Positions 18,744 through 26,769 are shown, counted from the first letter of the stretch. The stretch: DNA of 29,101 bases from an uncultured Paraprevotella sp. (GCA_900546665.1 URDY01000031.1:1-29101); one strand, 5' to 3'. A program made the numbers and translations. The notes: generated from the sequence alone by a model not told the origin.

Positions 18744-19816
18744 TGGGCGACTTGAAGAAACGGGCGAGCTTCGCCAAGCTGGTGAACTATGTGAACAACC
18801 CGAAAAAGGCACGGCTTATAGACAGCAAGGACGTGAGGCTTGACAATAATGCAACCATAGCAGCGAGTATGCAGGGGCAGGCGGACGACAAGCCGGGGCG
18901 CAAGCTGAAAAATCCGGTGTACCACATCTCGCTGGACTTCGCCCACGAGGACACACCCAAGCTGACGGACGGCCTGATGGCTGAAATAGCACGTGAGTAC
19001 ATGAAGCGCATGGGCATTGTGAACACCCAATATATTGTATGCCGCCACACCGACAAGGAACACCAGCACTTGCACATCGTGGCCAACAGGGTGGACAATG
19101 ACGGGAACACCATAAGCGACCGGAACGATGCCATACGCAACGTGGCGGTATGCAAGGCTCTTACAAGGGAATACGGACTGCACTTTTCCAAAGGCAAGGT
19201 GAACGTGAAGCGTGACCGTCTGCGCGGCAAGGACAAGGTGAAATACCAAATCTATGATGCCGTCAAAGCGGCCTTGCCCCGTTGTAACAGTTGGTCGGAA
19301 TTGTGTGACAGGCTGGCCAAGCAGGGCATCGGGGTGAACTTCAAGTTCGACAAGCGGAACGGCAATATCATTGGCGTGTCATTTACCAAAGACGGTATTT
19401 CGTTCAGTGGCTCACGGATAGACCGCAGCATGGGCTTTTATAGACTGGATAAACTATTTGGAGGCCGTATCGCCGAGGGCATGGAATGGAGGAACAATCT
19501 GTACCATACCCGACCAACGGCTGAAAGCAGAACAAGCCAGACGGGAACCATATATAAACCGGAGCATCCATTTGAACAGACGGGTAAAGCCTATTCTACC
19601 GATGGCCATGCAGAAGCATCCGGCAGCGGAACTTTCGCCGATGCCGATGCGAATACAGGCATAGTCCAAGTGGGTATCGGCGCACTTATCGAGTTGTGCG
19701 TCCAACCACACCAAGCCAAGGTTTCATCCGGCGGAGGCGGTGGAGGAAACGAAAGCGGCTGGGGCGAGAATGACAAGGATAAGAACAAGTACAAACCCAA
19801 AAAGATGAGAAGATGA
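18740..19816 (+). CDS. mobB: Relaxase/mobilization nuclease MobB
   Basis: 358 residues from the ATG at 18740, chosen because it overlaps the mobA stop as ATGA; the frame opens further upstream inside mobA. Relaxase family PF03432 features: an N-terminal GDLKKRASFAKLVNYVNNPKKA segment, NPVYHISLDFAHED (with His62), and the metal-binding motif RHTDKEHQHLHIVANRV (His103, His108, His110, His112). The C-terminus is Gly-rich (SSGGGGGGNESGWG) then Lys-rich, as is common for Bacteroides relaxases. It nicks oriT and leads the transferred strand. It overlaps mobC by 4 bp. Confidence 0.92.
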   Translation: MMGDLKKRASFAKLVNYVNNPKKARLIDSKDVRLDNNATIAASMQGQADDKPGRKLKNPVYHISLDFAHEDTPKLTDGLMAEIAREYMKRMGIVNTQYIVCRHTDKEHQHLHIVANRVDNDGNTISDRNDAIRNVAVCKALTREYGLHFSKGKVNVKRDRLRGKDKVKYQIYDAVKAALPRCNSWSELCDRLAKQGIGVNFKFDKRNGNIIGVSFTKDGISFSGSRIDRSMGFYRLDKLFGGRIAEGMEWRNNLYHTRPTAESRTSQTGTIYKPEHPFEQTGKAYSTDGHAEASGSGTFADADANTGIVQVGIGALIELCVQPHQAKVSSGGGGGGNESGWGENDKDKNKYKPKKMRR

Positions 19817-20589
19817 AAGACTACTTACAGAACATATCCGACCTTATCGGGGCATTGGCAGAGGACATCGAGGAAATCAAGAAGATACTGGGTGCAAAGG
19901 ACGCTTCAGACAAGGACGAGGCAGTGAAAAGGCTTGCGGTGAAGCTGGAGCCGGTCATACGTTTCTTTGGCGGCAGCACGCCGGAGAATATCAACGGCAT
20001 TTTCAGGAGCAAGGAAACCATCGAGGCATACAAAAAGTCATTGGGCGGTGAAATGATTGTGAGTTTGCAGGAATACACCGATGCCAACGACAAGAATATG
20101 CGCGAGCGTGGCATCCCTACTACCAAGGATTTGCTCTACAAGATATTGGAAATACTTACCGACCATGTGGAGAAAGACAAACAGGTTTCACAAAAGGCAC
20201 AGCAAAAGCAAGGCTTCACACAGAAACTTTGCCAGGCTATCCACTTTTACAAAGTAACAAGCGGAATCAGGCGGCTATGGGGCAAAATACCCGATGGCTG
20301 GTACAAGAACCCTTACGCATGGGCTGGCATCGTTTGTACGCTCGTGTTCTTTGCCCTGTTTGCCATTAGTTGGGTGCGATGGCATGAATACCGGGAGGAA
20401 AACAGGCGGTTGAGAACGGTTGCAGACAAGTACCAAGTGACTACGACCATGCTCAATGAACTATACCCAGAATTGGCCATAACCATCGGAGCATACGAGA
20501 AAATGGTAGAGATAGTTGGTGCGGACTCCACATTGGCGGTGTTTCATAAGCAACTAACAAAAGTAAAAAGCCCAAAAGATAAAGAGTAG
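19813..20589 (+). CDS. mobC: Mobilization protein MobC (membrane-anchored)
   Basis: 258 residues. The soluble N-terminal half is helical and charged (LIGALAEDIEEIKKIL; VKLEPVIRFFGG). One transmembrane segment at about residues 169-187 (WAGIVCTLVFFALFAISWV) is followed by a coiled-coil-like stretch (EENRRLRTVADKY). Third gene of the mobABC set with ATGA coupling to mobB; this order is common in Bacteroidales mobilizable transposons. It may connect the relaxosome with the membrane, which is inference. It ends 17 bp from the convergent AraC gene without a clear terminator. Confidence 0.75.
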   Translation: MKDYLQNISDLIGALAEDIEEIKKILGAKDASDKDEAVKRLAVKLEPVIRFFGGSTPENINGIFRSKETIEAYKKSLGGEMIVSLQEYTDANDKNMRERGIPTTKDLLYKILEILTDHVEKDKQVSQKAQQKQGFTQKLCQAIHFYKVTSGIRRLWGKIPDGWYKNPYAWAGIVCTLVFFALFAISWVRWHEYREENRRLRTVADKYQVTTTMLNELYPELAITIGAYEKMVEIVGADSTLAVFHKQLTKVKSPKDKE

Positions 20590-20606
20590 TAAACGCCACA
20601 ATGCCG

Positions 20607-21434
20607 TTAGCAGTTTTTCCTATATTCCGATGGCGATAGATTGATTCGCTTTTGCACATATCGGCTGAAATAAGATACGGAAGAGAAATTCATCTGTTCT
20701 GCAATTTCTGTCAGCGAAAGTTCTTTTTGCCGGAGCAGACGGGTAATTTCCTGCATGGTGAAACGGTCTATCCAATAAGAGGCCGGTTTCCCGCTTACCT
20801 TTTTACATATTTCCGACAGATAATGCGGCGTGATGCAGAGGTGTGAAGCGTAAAATTCGAGGCCCCTGTTTCGGATATATTCGCCGTTATATAATAATTC
20901 TATGAAATTCCGCAGCAGGAGGGTGACACTCTCCGACACTTGCAAGTCCTTGTGACTATGTGCGTGAATGTTGTAGAGGTCAAGAATGTGTGCGGTCAGC
21001 AGACTGCCTAATAATTCTTCACGGAAAAAATGCTTGTAATCTTCCATGCGCATTCGAAGATATTTTAAGGCTGTCTCACATATTCGGAAATCCTGTTCGG
21101 AAAGTTTCATGACCGGATTCCGCAAGAGTGACAGATGACCTATGATACCGTAGTTGCTGCGGATGGCAATCGATATAGTGAATGCTTCCGAGAGATTCAT
21201 CAGGATGCCTTGAAAATCATCGGACGCAGAAAAACCATCAACAAGTGCCGCATTGGGCAGAATAACATAATCACCGGCAGACATGTTATAATGGGTGTCT
21301 TGAAAAGTAAATCCCATGTTGCCCTTGCTGCAAAGGATATGTATCACCCTTCCCACATACCGCAATCTGTTCAATTCCTGCCAAGAATCGACAAAAACAA
21401 TACCGTCAAACTTCACGTCACTCATTATTTGCAT
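20607..21434 (-). CDS. AraC-family transcriptional regulator of the redox cassette
   Basis: 275 residues. The N-terminal region (about 1-150) looks like a cupin-type sensing domain (HYNMSAGDYVILPNAAL). The C-terminal double HTH reads LYNGEYIRNRGLEFYASHLCITPHYLSEICKKVSGKPASYWIDRF and LSLTEIAEQMNFSSVSYFSRYVQKRINLSPSEYRKN. An internal ATG at 21425 is also possible. It is divergent from the aldo/keto reductase operon across a 120-bp gap, the usual arrangement for a local activator. E. coli YqhC, an AraC regulator of aldehyde reductases YqhD and DkgA, is a comparable known case. Confidence 0.92.
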   Translation of the reverse strand: MQIMSDVKFDGIVFVDSWQELNRLRYVGRVIHILCSKGNMGFTFQDTHYNMSAGDYVILPNAALVDGFSASDDFQGILMNLSEAFTISIAIRSNYGIIGHLSLLRNPVMKLSEQDFRICETALKYLRMRMEDYKHFFREELLGSLLTAHILDLYNIHAHSHKDLQVSESVTLLLRNFIELLYNGEYIRNRGLEFYASHLCITPHYLSEICKKVSGKPASYWIDRFTMQEITRLLRQKELSLTEIAEQMNFSSVSYFSRYVQKRINLSPSEYRKNC

Positions 21435-21445
21435 CTATTTGCCCG

Positions 21446-21476
21446 CAAAAATACGCATAAACCACGAATAGTGAAA
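21446..21476 (-). promoter_or_regulatory. Predicted promoter of the AraC-type regulator
   Basis: On the minus strand TATTTTTG (21453-21446) matches TAnnTTTG, with TTTC (21476-21473; consensus TTTG) 19 bp upstream. Confidence 0.5.
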
Positions 21477-21519
21477 ATATTGCCTCAAATTATGTAATAA
21501 CGGCACAATAGGAACTTCG

Positions 21520-21527
21520 TAATTTTG
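21520..21527 (+). promoter_or_regulatory. Predicted -7 element of the aldo/keto reductase operon
   Basis: TAATTTTG matches TAnnTTTG exactly, 27 bp before the ATG at 21555. No TTTG lies at the normal distance, consistent with dependence on the divergent AraC regulator. Confidence 0.5.
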
Positions 21528-21554
21528 CATCAGAAATTAAGAACATAGAAGAAT

Positions 21555-22403
21555 ATGAAAGATGTAAGATTGAACAATGGCGTAATGATGCCTGCCATCG
21601 GTTTTGGAGTTTATCAAATCCCTGAGAATGAAACGGAACGTGCCGTAAGCGATGCCATCGAAGTGGGTTATCGGATGTTTGACACGGCTGCTTCATATTT
21701 CAACGAAGAACAGTTGGGCAATGCCGTAAGGCATAGTGGCATCAAACGTGAAGAACTTTTCATTACCACCAAATTGTGGGTGCAAGACTATGAATATGAA
21801 GATGCGCTCCGTGCTTTTGATCTTTCGATGAAGAAACTAGGTCTGGAGTATATTGACCTTTATCTGTTGCACAAGCCATACGGTAATTATTATGCTGCAT
21901 GGAGATCTTGTGAGAAACTTTATAAAGAAGGACTTATCCGTGCCATCGGCGTAACAAGTTTCTCCAATGAACGCTTGCAAGACCTTTTCCTGCACAATGA
22001 AGTGAAGCCTGCTGTGAACCAGCTTGAGACACACCCGTTTTTTCAGCAGCAAGCTGCCAACGCATTTTTGCAGAAAGAGGCCATCCAGCATGAGGCATGG
22101 GCGCCTTTTGCCGAAGGAAAAAATGACATTTGGAACAATCCCGTGCTAAAAGCCATCGCAGAAAAGCACGGACGAACGGTGGGGCAAGTTGTTCTTCGCT
22201 GGCTGAACCAGCGCAATGTGGTGGTCATCCCCAAGACGGTACACAAGGAACGGATGATTGAGAACTTCAATATCCTTGATTTTACACTTACCGAAAAAGA
22301 AATGGATGCCATCGCCACTCTTGAAACCGGTAAAAGCCCGATTTATGACGATATGGATCTGGCAACGGTGAAAGGCATCGGATTACACAAAATACATGAT
22401 TAA
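21555..22403 (+). CDS. Aldo/keto reductase (2,5-diketo-gluconate reductase/DkgA-like)
   Basis: 282 residues, normal for the family. NADPH-dependent reduction of aldehydes or ketones in the cytosol. The catalytic tetrad is complete: Asp43 (FDTA), Tyr48 (ASYF), Lys73 (TTKLW) and His106 (LLHKP). The family signature GLIRAIGVTSFSNERL and the cofactor-binding C-terminal region (VVIPKTVHKERMIEN) are present. First gene of a five-gene cassette; 15 bp before the next gene. Confidence 0.93.
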   Translation: MKDVRLNNGVMMPAIGFGVYQIPENETERAVSDAIEVGYRMFDTAASYFNEEQLGNAVRHSGIKREELFITTKLWVQDYEYEDALRAFDLSMKKLGLEYIDLYLLHKPYGNYYAAWRSCEKLYKEGLIRAIGVTSFSNERLQDLFLHNEVKPAVNQLETHPFFQQQAANAFLQKEAIQHEAWAPFAEGKNDIWNNPVLKAIAEKHGRTVGQVVLRWLNQRNVVVIPKTVHKERMIENFNILDFTLTEKEMDAIATLETGKSPIYDDMDLATVKGIGLHKIHD

Positions 22404-22418
22404 TAAAGAGGTATAAAT

Positions 22419-22721
22419 ATGATACGACACATTTTTATCGGCACTTTCAAGGAAGGTGTCAGCAACGAGACCAAGCAACAACAGCTTGCCGATATGCAGG
22501 CGATGAAAGACAAGATTCCCGGCATTGCCGATCTCAAGGTGGGACTCAGCACCGGCTGGGCAGGACCGACGAATCAGGTAGTAATGACGGTAGACTTCTG
22601 CACGAAGGCCGACTTTGATGTCTATATGACACATCCCTATCATACGGACTACATAGGAAGTGTCACGGCGGATGCCTACTTTGACCGTTCCACTTTCGTA
22701 TCAGCACAATTTGAATATTAG
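22419..22721 (+). CDS. Dabb-domain (stress-responsive alpha/beta barrel) protein
   Basis: 100 residues. It starts MIRHIFIGTFKEGVSNE and contains LADMQAMKDKIPGIADLKVGLSTGW and a DFDVYMTHPYHTDYIG segment, matching the dimeric alpha/beta-barrel (Dabb, PF07876) family. Members are small stress-induced proteins, some with catalytic roles in plants and fungi. The substrate is unknown. It is sandwiched between two aldo/keto reductases with 15-bp and 27-bp gaps, so it is cotranscribed. Confidence 0.87.
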   Translation: MIRHIFIGTFKEGVSNETKQQQLADMQAMKDKIPGIADLKVGLSTGWAGPTNQVVMTVDFCTKADFDVYMTHPYHTDYIGSVTADAYFDRSTFVSAQFEY

Positions 22722-22748
22722 AAAACAAAACACTTAGTTTGGAATAAG

Positions 22749-23756
22749 ATGAAAACAAGAAGATTAGGCAATTTGGAAGTGTCAGCCATCGGCATGGGCT
22801 GCATGGGATTTACCCACGCCTACGGCAAGGCTCCCGAAGAGAAAGAGGCGATACGCCTGGTGCATCGGGCCTTTGAACTGGGCTGCAACTTCTTTGATAC
22901 GGCGGAGATGTATTCCTACTTCAAGAACGAAGAATTTGTAGGAAAGGCATTGAAAGGCCTGCCGCGCGACCGGGTGATTGTCTCCGACAAGTTCTGGCCT
23001 ACGCCGCTGCCCGGCTCGGAAGGCGATTTCCCGGAAGGAAAGTTGAGCGAGGCTGGTATTCGCCGGAGCATAGAGGGGGCATTGCGCCGACTTCAAACGG
23101 ACTATATCGACCTCTATACGGAACACCTGATGGAAGAAGGAAGTGAGGAACAAGTGGCAGATGTGATGGGCAAACTGATAAAGGAAGGCAAAATCCGGGG
23201 CTGGGGACAATCTTCTCCCACAACTGAACAGATACGCAAAGCACACGCTATCACGCCAATTACTGCTGTGCAGAGCGAATACTCCATGATGGAACGTCGC
23301 TGGGAGAAGGATGTGATACCTCTTTGCGGAGAATTGGGCATTGGTTTCGTGGCTTTCTCTCCGATGGGCAACGGCTTTTTGAGCGGCAAGTACATGCCCG
23401 CTACGGAGTTCAAAGGCGACGACGTGCGCCGTGTCATAACCCGTTTTGCACCGGAAAACATGAAAGCCAACCGTCCCCTGCTCGAAATGATCGGGGAGTT
23501 TGCCGAAGCGAAAGGATGTACGAAAGCACAAATAGCCCTCTCATGGGTGCTTAAAGGCGGTGACTTTATCGTTCCCTTTCCGGGAATGAGACGCGAAGAA
23601 CGGGTTGTTGAGAATCTGGGTGCAGCCGGTATTGAGCTTTCGGATGATGAATACAACCGTCTCAATGCGGAACTTGCCAAGATTGAGATTCACGGGTCAC
23701 GCAGCGGTAAGGATATACAGAAATTGGGTACCGTACCAGTGAACGCGACTGTCTGA
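22749..23756 (+). CDS. Aldo/keto reductase (YhdN/AKR11-13-like)
   Basis: 335 residues. Different subgroup from the first reductase: start KTRRLGNLEVSAIGMGCMGF, tetrad Asp50 (FFDTAEMY), Tyr55, Lys81 (VSDKFW) and His126 (YTEHLME). The later motifs GWGQSSPTTEQI, QSEYSMMERRWE and FSPMGNGFLSGKY fit this subgroup. Likely an NADPH-dependent reductase of small carbonyl compounds. Third gene of the cassette; 49 bp before the exported hydrolase. Confidence 0.93.
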   Translation: MKTRRLGNLEVSAIGMGCMGFTHAYGKAPEEKEAIRLVHRAFELGCNFFDTAEMYSYFKNEEFVGKALKGLPRDRVIVSDKFWPTPLPGSEGDFPEGKLSEAGIRRSIEGALRRLQTDYIDLYTEHLMEEGSEEQVADVMGKLIKEGKIRGWGQSSPTTEQIRKAHAITPITAVQSEYSMMERRWEKDVIPLCGELGIGFVAFSPMGNGFLSGKYMPATEFKGDDVRRVITRFAPENMKANRPLLEMIGEFAEAKGCTKAQIALSWVLKGGDFIVPFPGMRREERVVENLGAAGIELSDDEYNRLNAELAKIEIHGSRSGKDIQKLGTVPVNATV

Positions 23757-23805
23757 TAGAAATAACTGATTTTCCCTAACAGAGAATCTGAACAATAGAA
23801 TAACA

Positions 23806-24840
23806 ATGAACAAGATAATTTCAATCATGTGCTGCCTGTTGTTGGTTTTTCCAAATGTCATGACAGGTCAGAACAATCAAAAAGACGAAAATAGTATGGA
23901 AACATTAAATCTGACTAAAGAATGGGACAAGACCTTTTCTAAAAGCGACAAGGTCAACCACAGCAAAGTAACTTTCAAGAACCGTTACGGCATTATGCTC
24001 GCCGCCGACCTCTATGTCCCGAAAGGAGCAAGCGGACGATTGGCTGCCATTGTCGTGTGCGGTCCTTATGGTGCAGTAAAAGAGCAATGTTCAGGGTTAT
24101 ATGCACAGACTATGGCCGAACGCGGTTTCCTTACACTCGCATTCGATCCCTCCTATTGTGGAGAAAGCGGCGGACAGCCACGTTACGTTTCTTCTCCCGA
24201 CATTAATACGGAAGATTACAGCGCGGCGGTAGATTATCTTATCCTGCGTGATGACGTGGACGAGAACCGCATAGGCATCATCGGCATCTGCGGATGGGGC
24301 GGGTTGGCAATCAGCGCAGCCGTCATGGACACGCGCATCAAGGCTACAGTATCGTCCACGATGGGAGCGTTTGACACGTTCAATACACCGGAAGAACGCT
24401 ATGAAGCACGCCGCCAACTCAATGAACAGCGCACCATCGATGTCCGTAACGGCCACCATGCACTGGCCGGAGGCGTACCTGATACGTTGCCCGCTGATGC
24501 TCCCCAGTTCATGAAAGATTACCATGACTATTATAAGACCTCACGGGGCTATCATCCGCGCTCGCTTAATTCCAACGCGGGATGGCAGACCATTACCAGC
24601 CTGCCTTTTTTTACTTTCCCACTGATGGCATACGCAGACGAAATAAAGAGTGCCGTGCTTGTCGTGCATGGAGACAAGGCATACTCACTCAATGCAAGCA
24701 AAGACGCATACAGCCGCATGAAGGGCGACAATAAGGAACTGTTGCTCATTCCCGGAGCCAGCCACACGGACTTGTACGACCGGTTGGATGTAATTCCATT
24801 CGACAAGTTTGAGACGTTTTTTAGGAAGTACTTGAGATAA
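23806..24840 (+). CDS. Exported alpha/beta hydrolase (dienelactone-hydrolase-like)
   Basis: 344 residues. The N-terminus MNKIISIMCCLLLVFPNVMTGQNN is a signal peptide; a second in-frame ATG at 23896 (METLNLTKEWDK) marks where a cytosolic homologue would start. Fold features: the RYGIMLAADLYVP strand, GPYGAVKEQ loop (oxyanion region), FDPSYCGESGG, nucleophile region IGIICGICGWGG-type (GIICG reads IGIIGICGWGG; Cys162 is the candidate nucleophile), VVHGDKAYS with the candidate acid Asp, and GASHTDLYD with the candidate His. A Cys in place of Ser recalls dienelactone hydrolases. Substrate unknown. Fourth gene of the cassette. Confidence 0.88.
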   Translation: MNKIISIMCCLLLVFPNVMTGQNNQKDENSMETLNLTKEWDKTFSKSDKVNHSKVTFKNRYGIMLAADLYVPKGASGRLAAIVVCGPYGAVKEQCSGLYAQTMAERGFLTLAFDPSYCGESGGQPRYVSSPDINTEDYSAAVDYLILRDDVDENRIGIIGICGWGGLAISAAVMDTRIKATVSSTMGAFDTFNTPEERYEARRQLNEQRTIDVRNGHHALAGGVPDTLPADAPQFMKDYHDYYKTSRGYHPRSLNSNAGWQTITSLPFFTFPLMAYADEIKSAVLVVHGDKAYSLNASKDAYSRMKGDNKELLLIPGASHTDLYDRLDVIPFDKFETFFRKYLR

Positions 24841-24857
24841 GCAGTCAGAAATGGCAG

Positions 24858-25442
24858 ATGAATAAGCTAATTTTTATGATTATGTCATTGTTGGGCATTG
24901 CCTCTTGCGCTAACGGACAAAACAGTAAAATTGATATGGAAGGAAAGAAAATACTTGTCGCTTATTATTCTTGGGGTGGTAACACGAAAGCTGTAGGCGA
25001 GTATATTGCGCAAAGGCTCGGTGCTGATGTGTGTCAAATTGAAACTGTCAACGCCTATCCTACCGATTACGATGCCTGTGTGGAAGAAGTCGGGAAACAG
25101 GGAAAATTTTACGAACCTGAACTGAAACCCGCTCAGATAAATATCGCTGACTATGACGTGGTTTTTGTAGGAACACCTTGTTGGTGGGGTACTATATCAA
25201 ACCCGCTGCGCAGTTTCCTGCATCAGCACTCTTTCAAAGGCAAAACGGTCATTCCGTTTATGACCAACGGAACAAGTGGAAACCGTTTGCAAGATGTGAA
25301 GGAACTCTGTGCAGGAGCGATCGTACTTGACGGATTATCCATTTACAACCGTTATCAGGTGGAAACAAAAACCAACACCCCTGACAATATGGGAAATTGG
25401 AAAGAAGCTGTGGACAATTGGTTAGAAAAAATGATTAAATAG
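24858..25442 (+). CDS. Flavodoxin-like lipoprotein
   Basis: 194 residues. A lipoprotein signal (MNKLIFMIMSLLGIASCANG, lipobox Cys17) precedes a flavodoxin fold. The FMN phosphate loop is in LVAYYSWGGNTKAVGEYIAQRL, a second flavin loop is GTPCWWGTISNPLRSFL, and a third region is FMTNGTSGNRLQ. It resembles the flavodoxin_4 group of putative NAD(P)H:quinone or flavodoxin-type reductases. Flavodoxins are usually cytosolic, so the export signal is odd. No acidic lipoprotein-export motif follows the Cys, so the inner face of the outer membrane is more likely than the surface. Last gene of the cassette, followed by a terminator. Confidence 0.92.
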   Translation: MNKLIFMIMSLLGIASCANGQNSKIDMEGKKILVAYYSWGGNTKAVGEYIAQRLGADVCQIETVNAYPTDYDACVEEVGKQGKFYEPELKPAQINIADYDVVFVGTPCWWGTISNPLRSFLHQHSFKGKTVIPFMTNGTSGNRLQDVKELCAGAIVLDGLSIYNRYQVETKTNTPDNMGNWKEAVDNWLEKMIK

Positions 25443-25459
25443 GGTGGATACCTAAATAG

Positions 25460-25506
25460 AATGGTGCTGCCGGGAAAGTCTCTACTTTTTAGCAGCACCA
25501 TTTTTA
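25460..25506. terminator. Terminator between the redox cassette and the abi gene
   Basis: AATGGTGCTGC (25460-25470) pairs perfectly with 25492-25502 around a 21-base loop, followed by a short T-tract on the plus strand. It separates two convergent units and could act on the cassette; the abi stop lies inside its downstream edge. Confidence 0.75.
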
Positions 25507-26403
25507 TAGCCATAAATGTTCATTTTTCCAGCCTTTGCAAAATCCCATAGCCGCAATATCTATTGAAGGAAAACGATCCAATAGATTGGCTATTTTTTCG
25601 TTGAAGTTATTATTTGGAGAAACGGATGCAAGAAAGTATCTGATTATACATAAGCGGTAAAAAATCCTTTTCTTGTCTATATTTGTTGTGTCAATCCAAG
25701 CATTTGAAGTCTTGCGTGGCTCTGCCGGATTTAACATAAAATCTCTGTTCCATACCCTTACATGGTGGCAACACATATTGCGAAGATTGGCAAGTACCGT
25801 CATCCATGATGTGAAAACCTTTGGCTTCAGACCGAAATAACCGGCAATACGCTTCAACAGTTGATTACTGGCAATGTTAGAATAAATGTAGTTCAGGTTT
25901 CCAAACGACAACACTTCCGTTATCATCCATGCCGGAGGGTAATTCTCAACATAATTGCGCCTGAAATTTTCGATGTAATCTTCTTTGCTCGATGCCAATT
26001 CCTTTTCTATGACAGCTAATGTTTGATTGAATTTATCTTCATTGGCAAAATATTCAGGCTTTGTTATCCAATACCTGTCGCCCAATTCTTGGCAGCCAAT
26101 GTTTGCCAATACACTGCGAATGGCAACTTCTATCTTTTCTATTTCATTGAAAAGGAGTATGCGTAATTTTTTATCAAAGCGGTAGAGGGTCAAAACTTGT
26201 TCAAAGGTCGTACCCTTCTTTAATATCAAATCGCTTTTAGGACTTTTATAAAATGGAAAGATATAAGCCGATAAACGGTGATAGCCTATGTTTAATAGGT
26301 AGCTTTCGACTTTATGCTCATCTTCCATGAGCATACCTCTCGATTTTAGTATTTGAACGATTTGCTCCGGGGAGGAATAGGGTTTGGTGAAACTCGCTTT
26401 CAT
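25504..26403 (-). CDS. Abi-family (AbiD/F, Abi_2) HEPN abortive-infection protein
   Basis: 299 residues. The N-terminal YLLNIGYHRLSAYIFPF motif, the YRFDKKLRILLFNEIEKIEVAIRSVLA helix and the C-terminal LANLRNMCCHHVRVWNRDF motif define the Abi_2 family (PF07751). Arg208 and His213 form an RX4H motif typical of HEPN ribonucleases. Members abort phage infection by an RNase-like toxic activity in known lactococcal cases. Lies at the right end of the mobile element, opposite in direction to the redox cassette, as an independent defence cargo with its own promoter and structured leader. No partner antitoxin is visible. Confidence 0.9.
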   Translation of the reverse strand: MKASFTKPYSSPEQIVQILKSRGMLMEDEHKVESYLLNIGYHRLSAYIFPFYKSPKSDLILKKGTTFEQVLTLYRFDKKLRILLFNEIEKIEVAIRSVLANIGCQELGDRYWITKPEYFANEDKFNQTLAVIEKELASSKEDYIENFRRNYVENYPPAWMITEVLSFGNLNYIYSNIASNQLLKRIAGYFGLKPKVFTSWMTVLANLRNMCCHHVRVWNRDFMLNPAEPRKTSNAWIDTTNIDKKRIFYRLCIIRYFLASVSPNNNFNEKIANLLDRFPSIDIAAMGFCKGWKNEHLWL

Positions 26404-26414
26404 ATAGGTATAAT

Positions 26415-26462
26415 AAAAAAACGACCCGCCGATTTGAGCATTGTTAAGAGGCTTGGCAGGTT
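26415..26462 (-). promoter_or_regulatory. Hairpin plus poly-U leader of the abi gene (possible attenuator)
   Basis: In the minus-strand transcript ACCTGCC (26461-26455) can pair with GGCGGGT (26430-26424), with one G-U pair, and is followed two bases later by seven U residues (26421-26415) just before the abi ATG at 26403. The predicted transcription start is at the very beginning of this stem, so most of the leader is the hairpin. Confidence 0.45.
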
Positions 26463-26471
26463 CTAATTTTG

Positions 26472-26502
26472 CAAAGGTAGTAAAACAATTCAGAATACCA
26501 AA
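26472..26502 (-). promoter_or_regulatory. Consensus Bacteroides promoter of the abi gene
   Basis: On the minus strand TTTG (26502-26499), a 19-bp spacer and TACCTTTG (26479-26472) match both the -33 TTTG and -7 TAnnTTTG elements perfectly. This is the best promoter match I found in the window. Confidence 0.75.
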
Positions 26503-26758
26503 ATATTTTGTGATTTTCTTCTCTGCATTGGATAAACAGCAAGATAGGCGTAGAGGCCATCAGCAAGACAGACAGCAGTATTTTGCAATTAATCGGCTCA
26601 TCATTAACTTTGGATGCACAAAACTTATTGGATAATCTGTATTTAGTAGTTTTTTGAAACGGTTTTCATACCCTTAATAGTGGCTCTAAAATGGTACTAA
26701 ATCTAACACTGTAGCTTATTTCATTGATATAAAATACATATTATCAAGTTAATATAAA

Positions 26759-26769
26759 ACTATTTATAT
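26759..26769 (+). repeat. Subterminal direct repeat, right end
   Basis: ACTATTTATAT, the second copy of the repeat at 15165-15175, overlapping the right core by four bases. Confidence 0.4.

Larger units (their letters stand above)
26404..26765. other. Right-end noncoding region of the element
   Basis: 362 bp without a convincing gene. The first 100 bp hold the abi leader and promoter. The remainder (about 26520-26765) is AT-rich; ACTAAAT near 26696 resembles the inverse of the ACTAAAT-type sequence at the left end, and ACTATTTATAT sits at 26759-26769. It may contain integrase arm sites. Otherwise nothing is seen. Confidence 0.45.

Noticed and set aside
20580..20610. Terminator between mobC and the AraC gene
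   Set aside because: Only a 4-bp AACG/CGTT pairing is visible, too weak to call.
26441..26635. 64-codon plus-strand frame beyond the abi gene
   Set aside because: It covers the abi promoter and leader, and its composition is not convincing as a protein.
15159..26765. Insertion sequence or DDE transposon
   Set aside because: No transposase and no terminal inverted repeats of useful length; a complete tyrosine recombinase and a 13-bp core explain the insertion.
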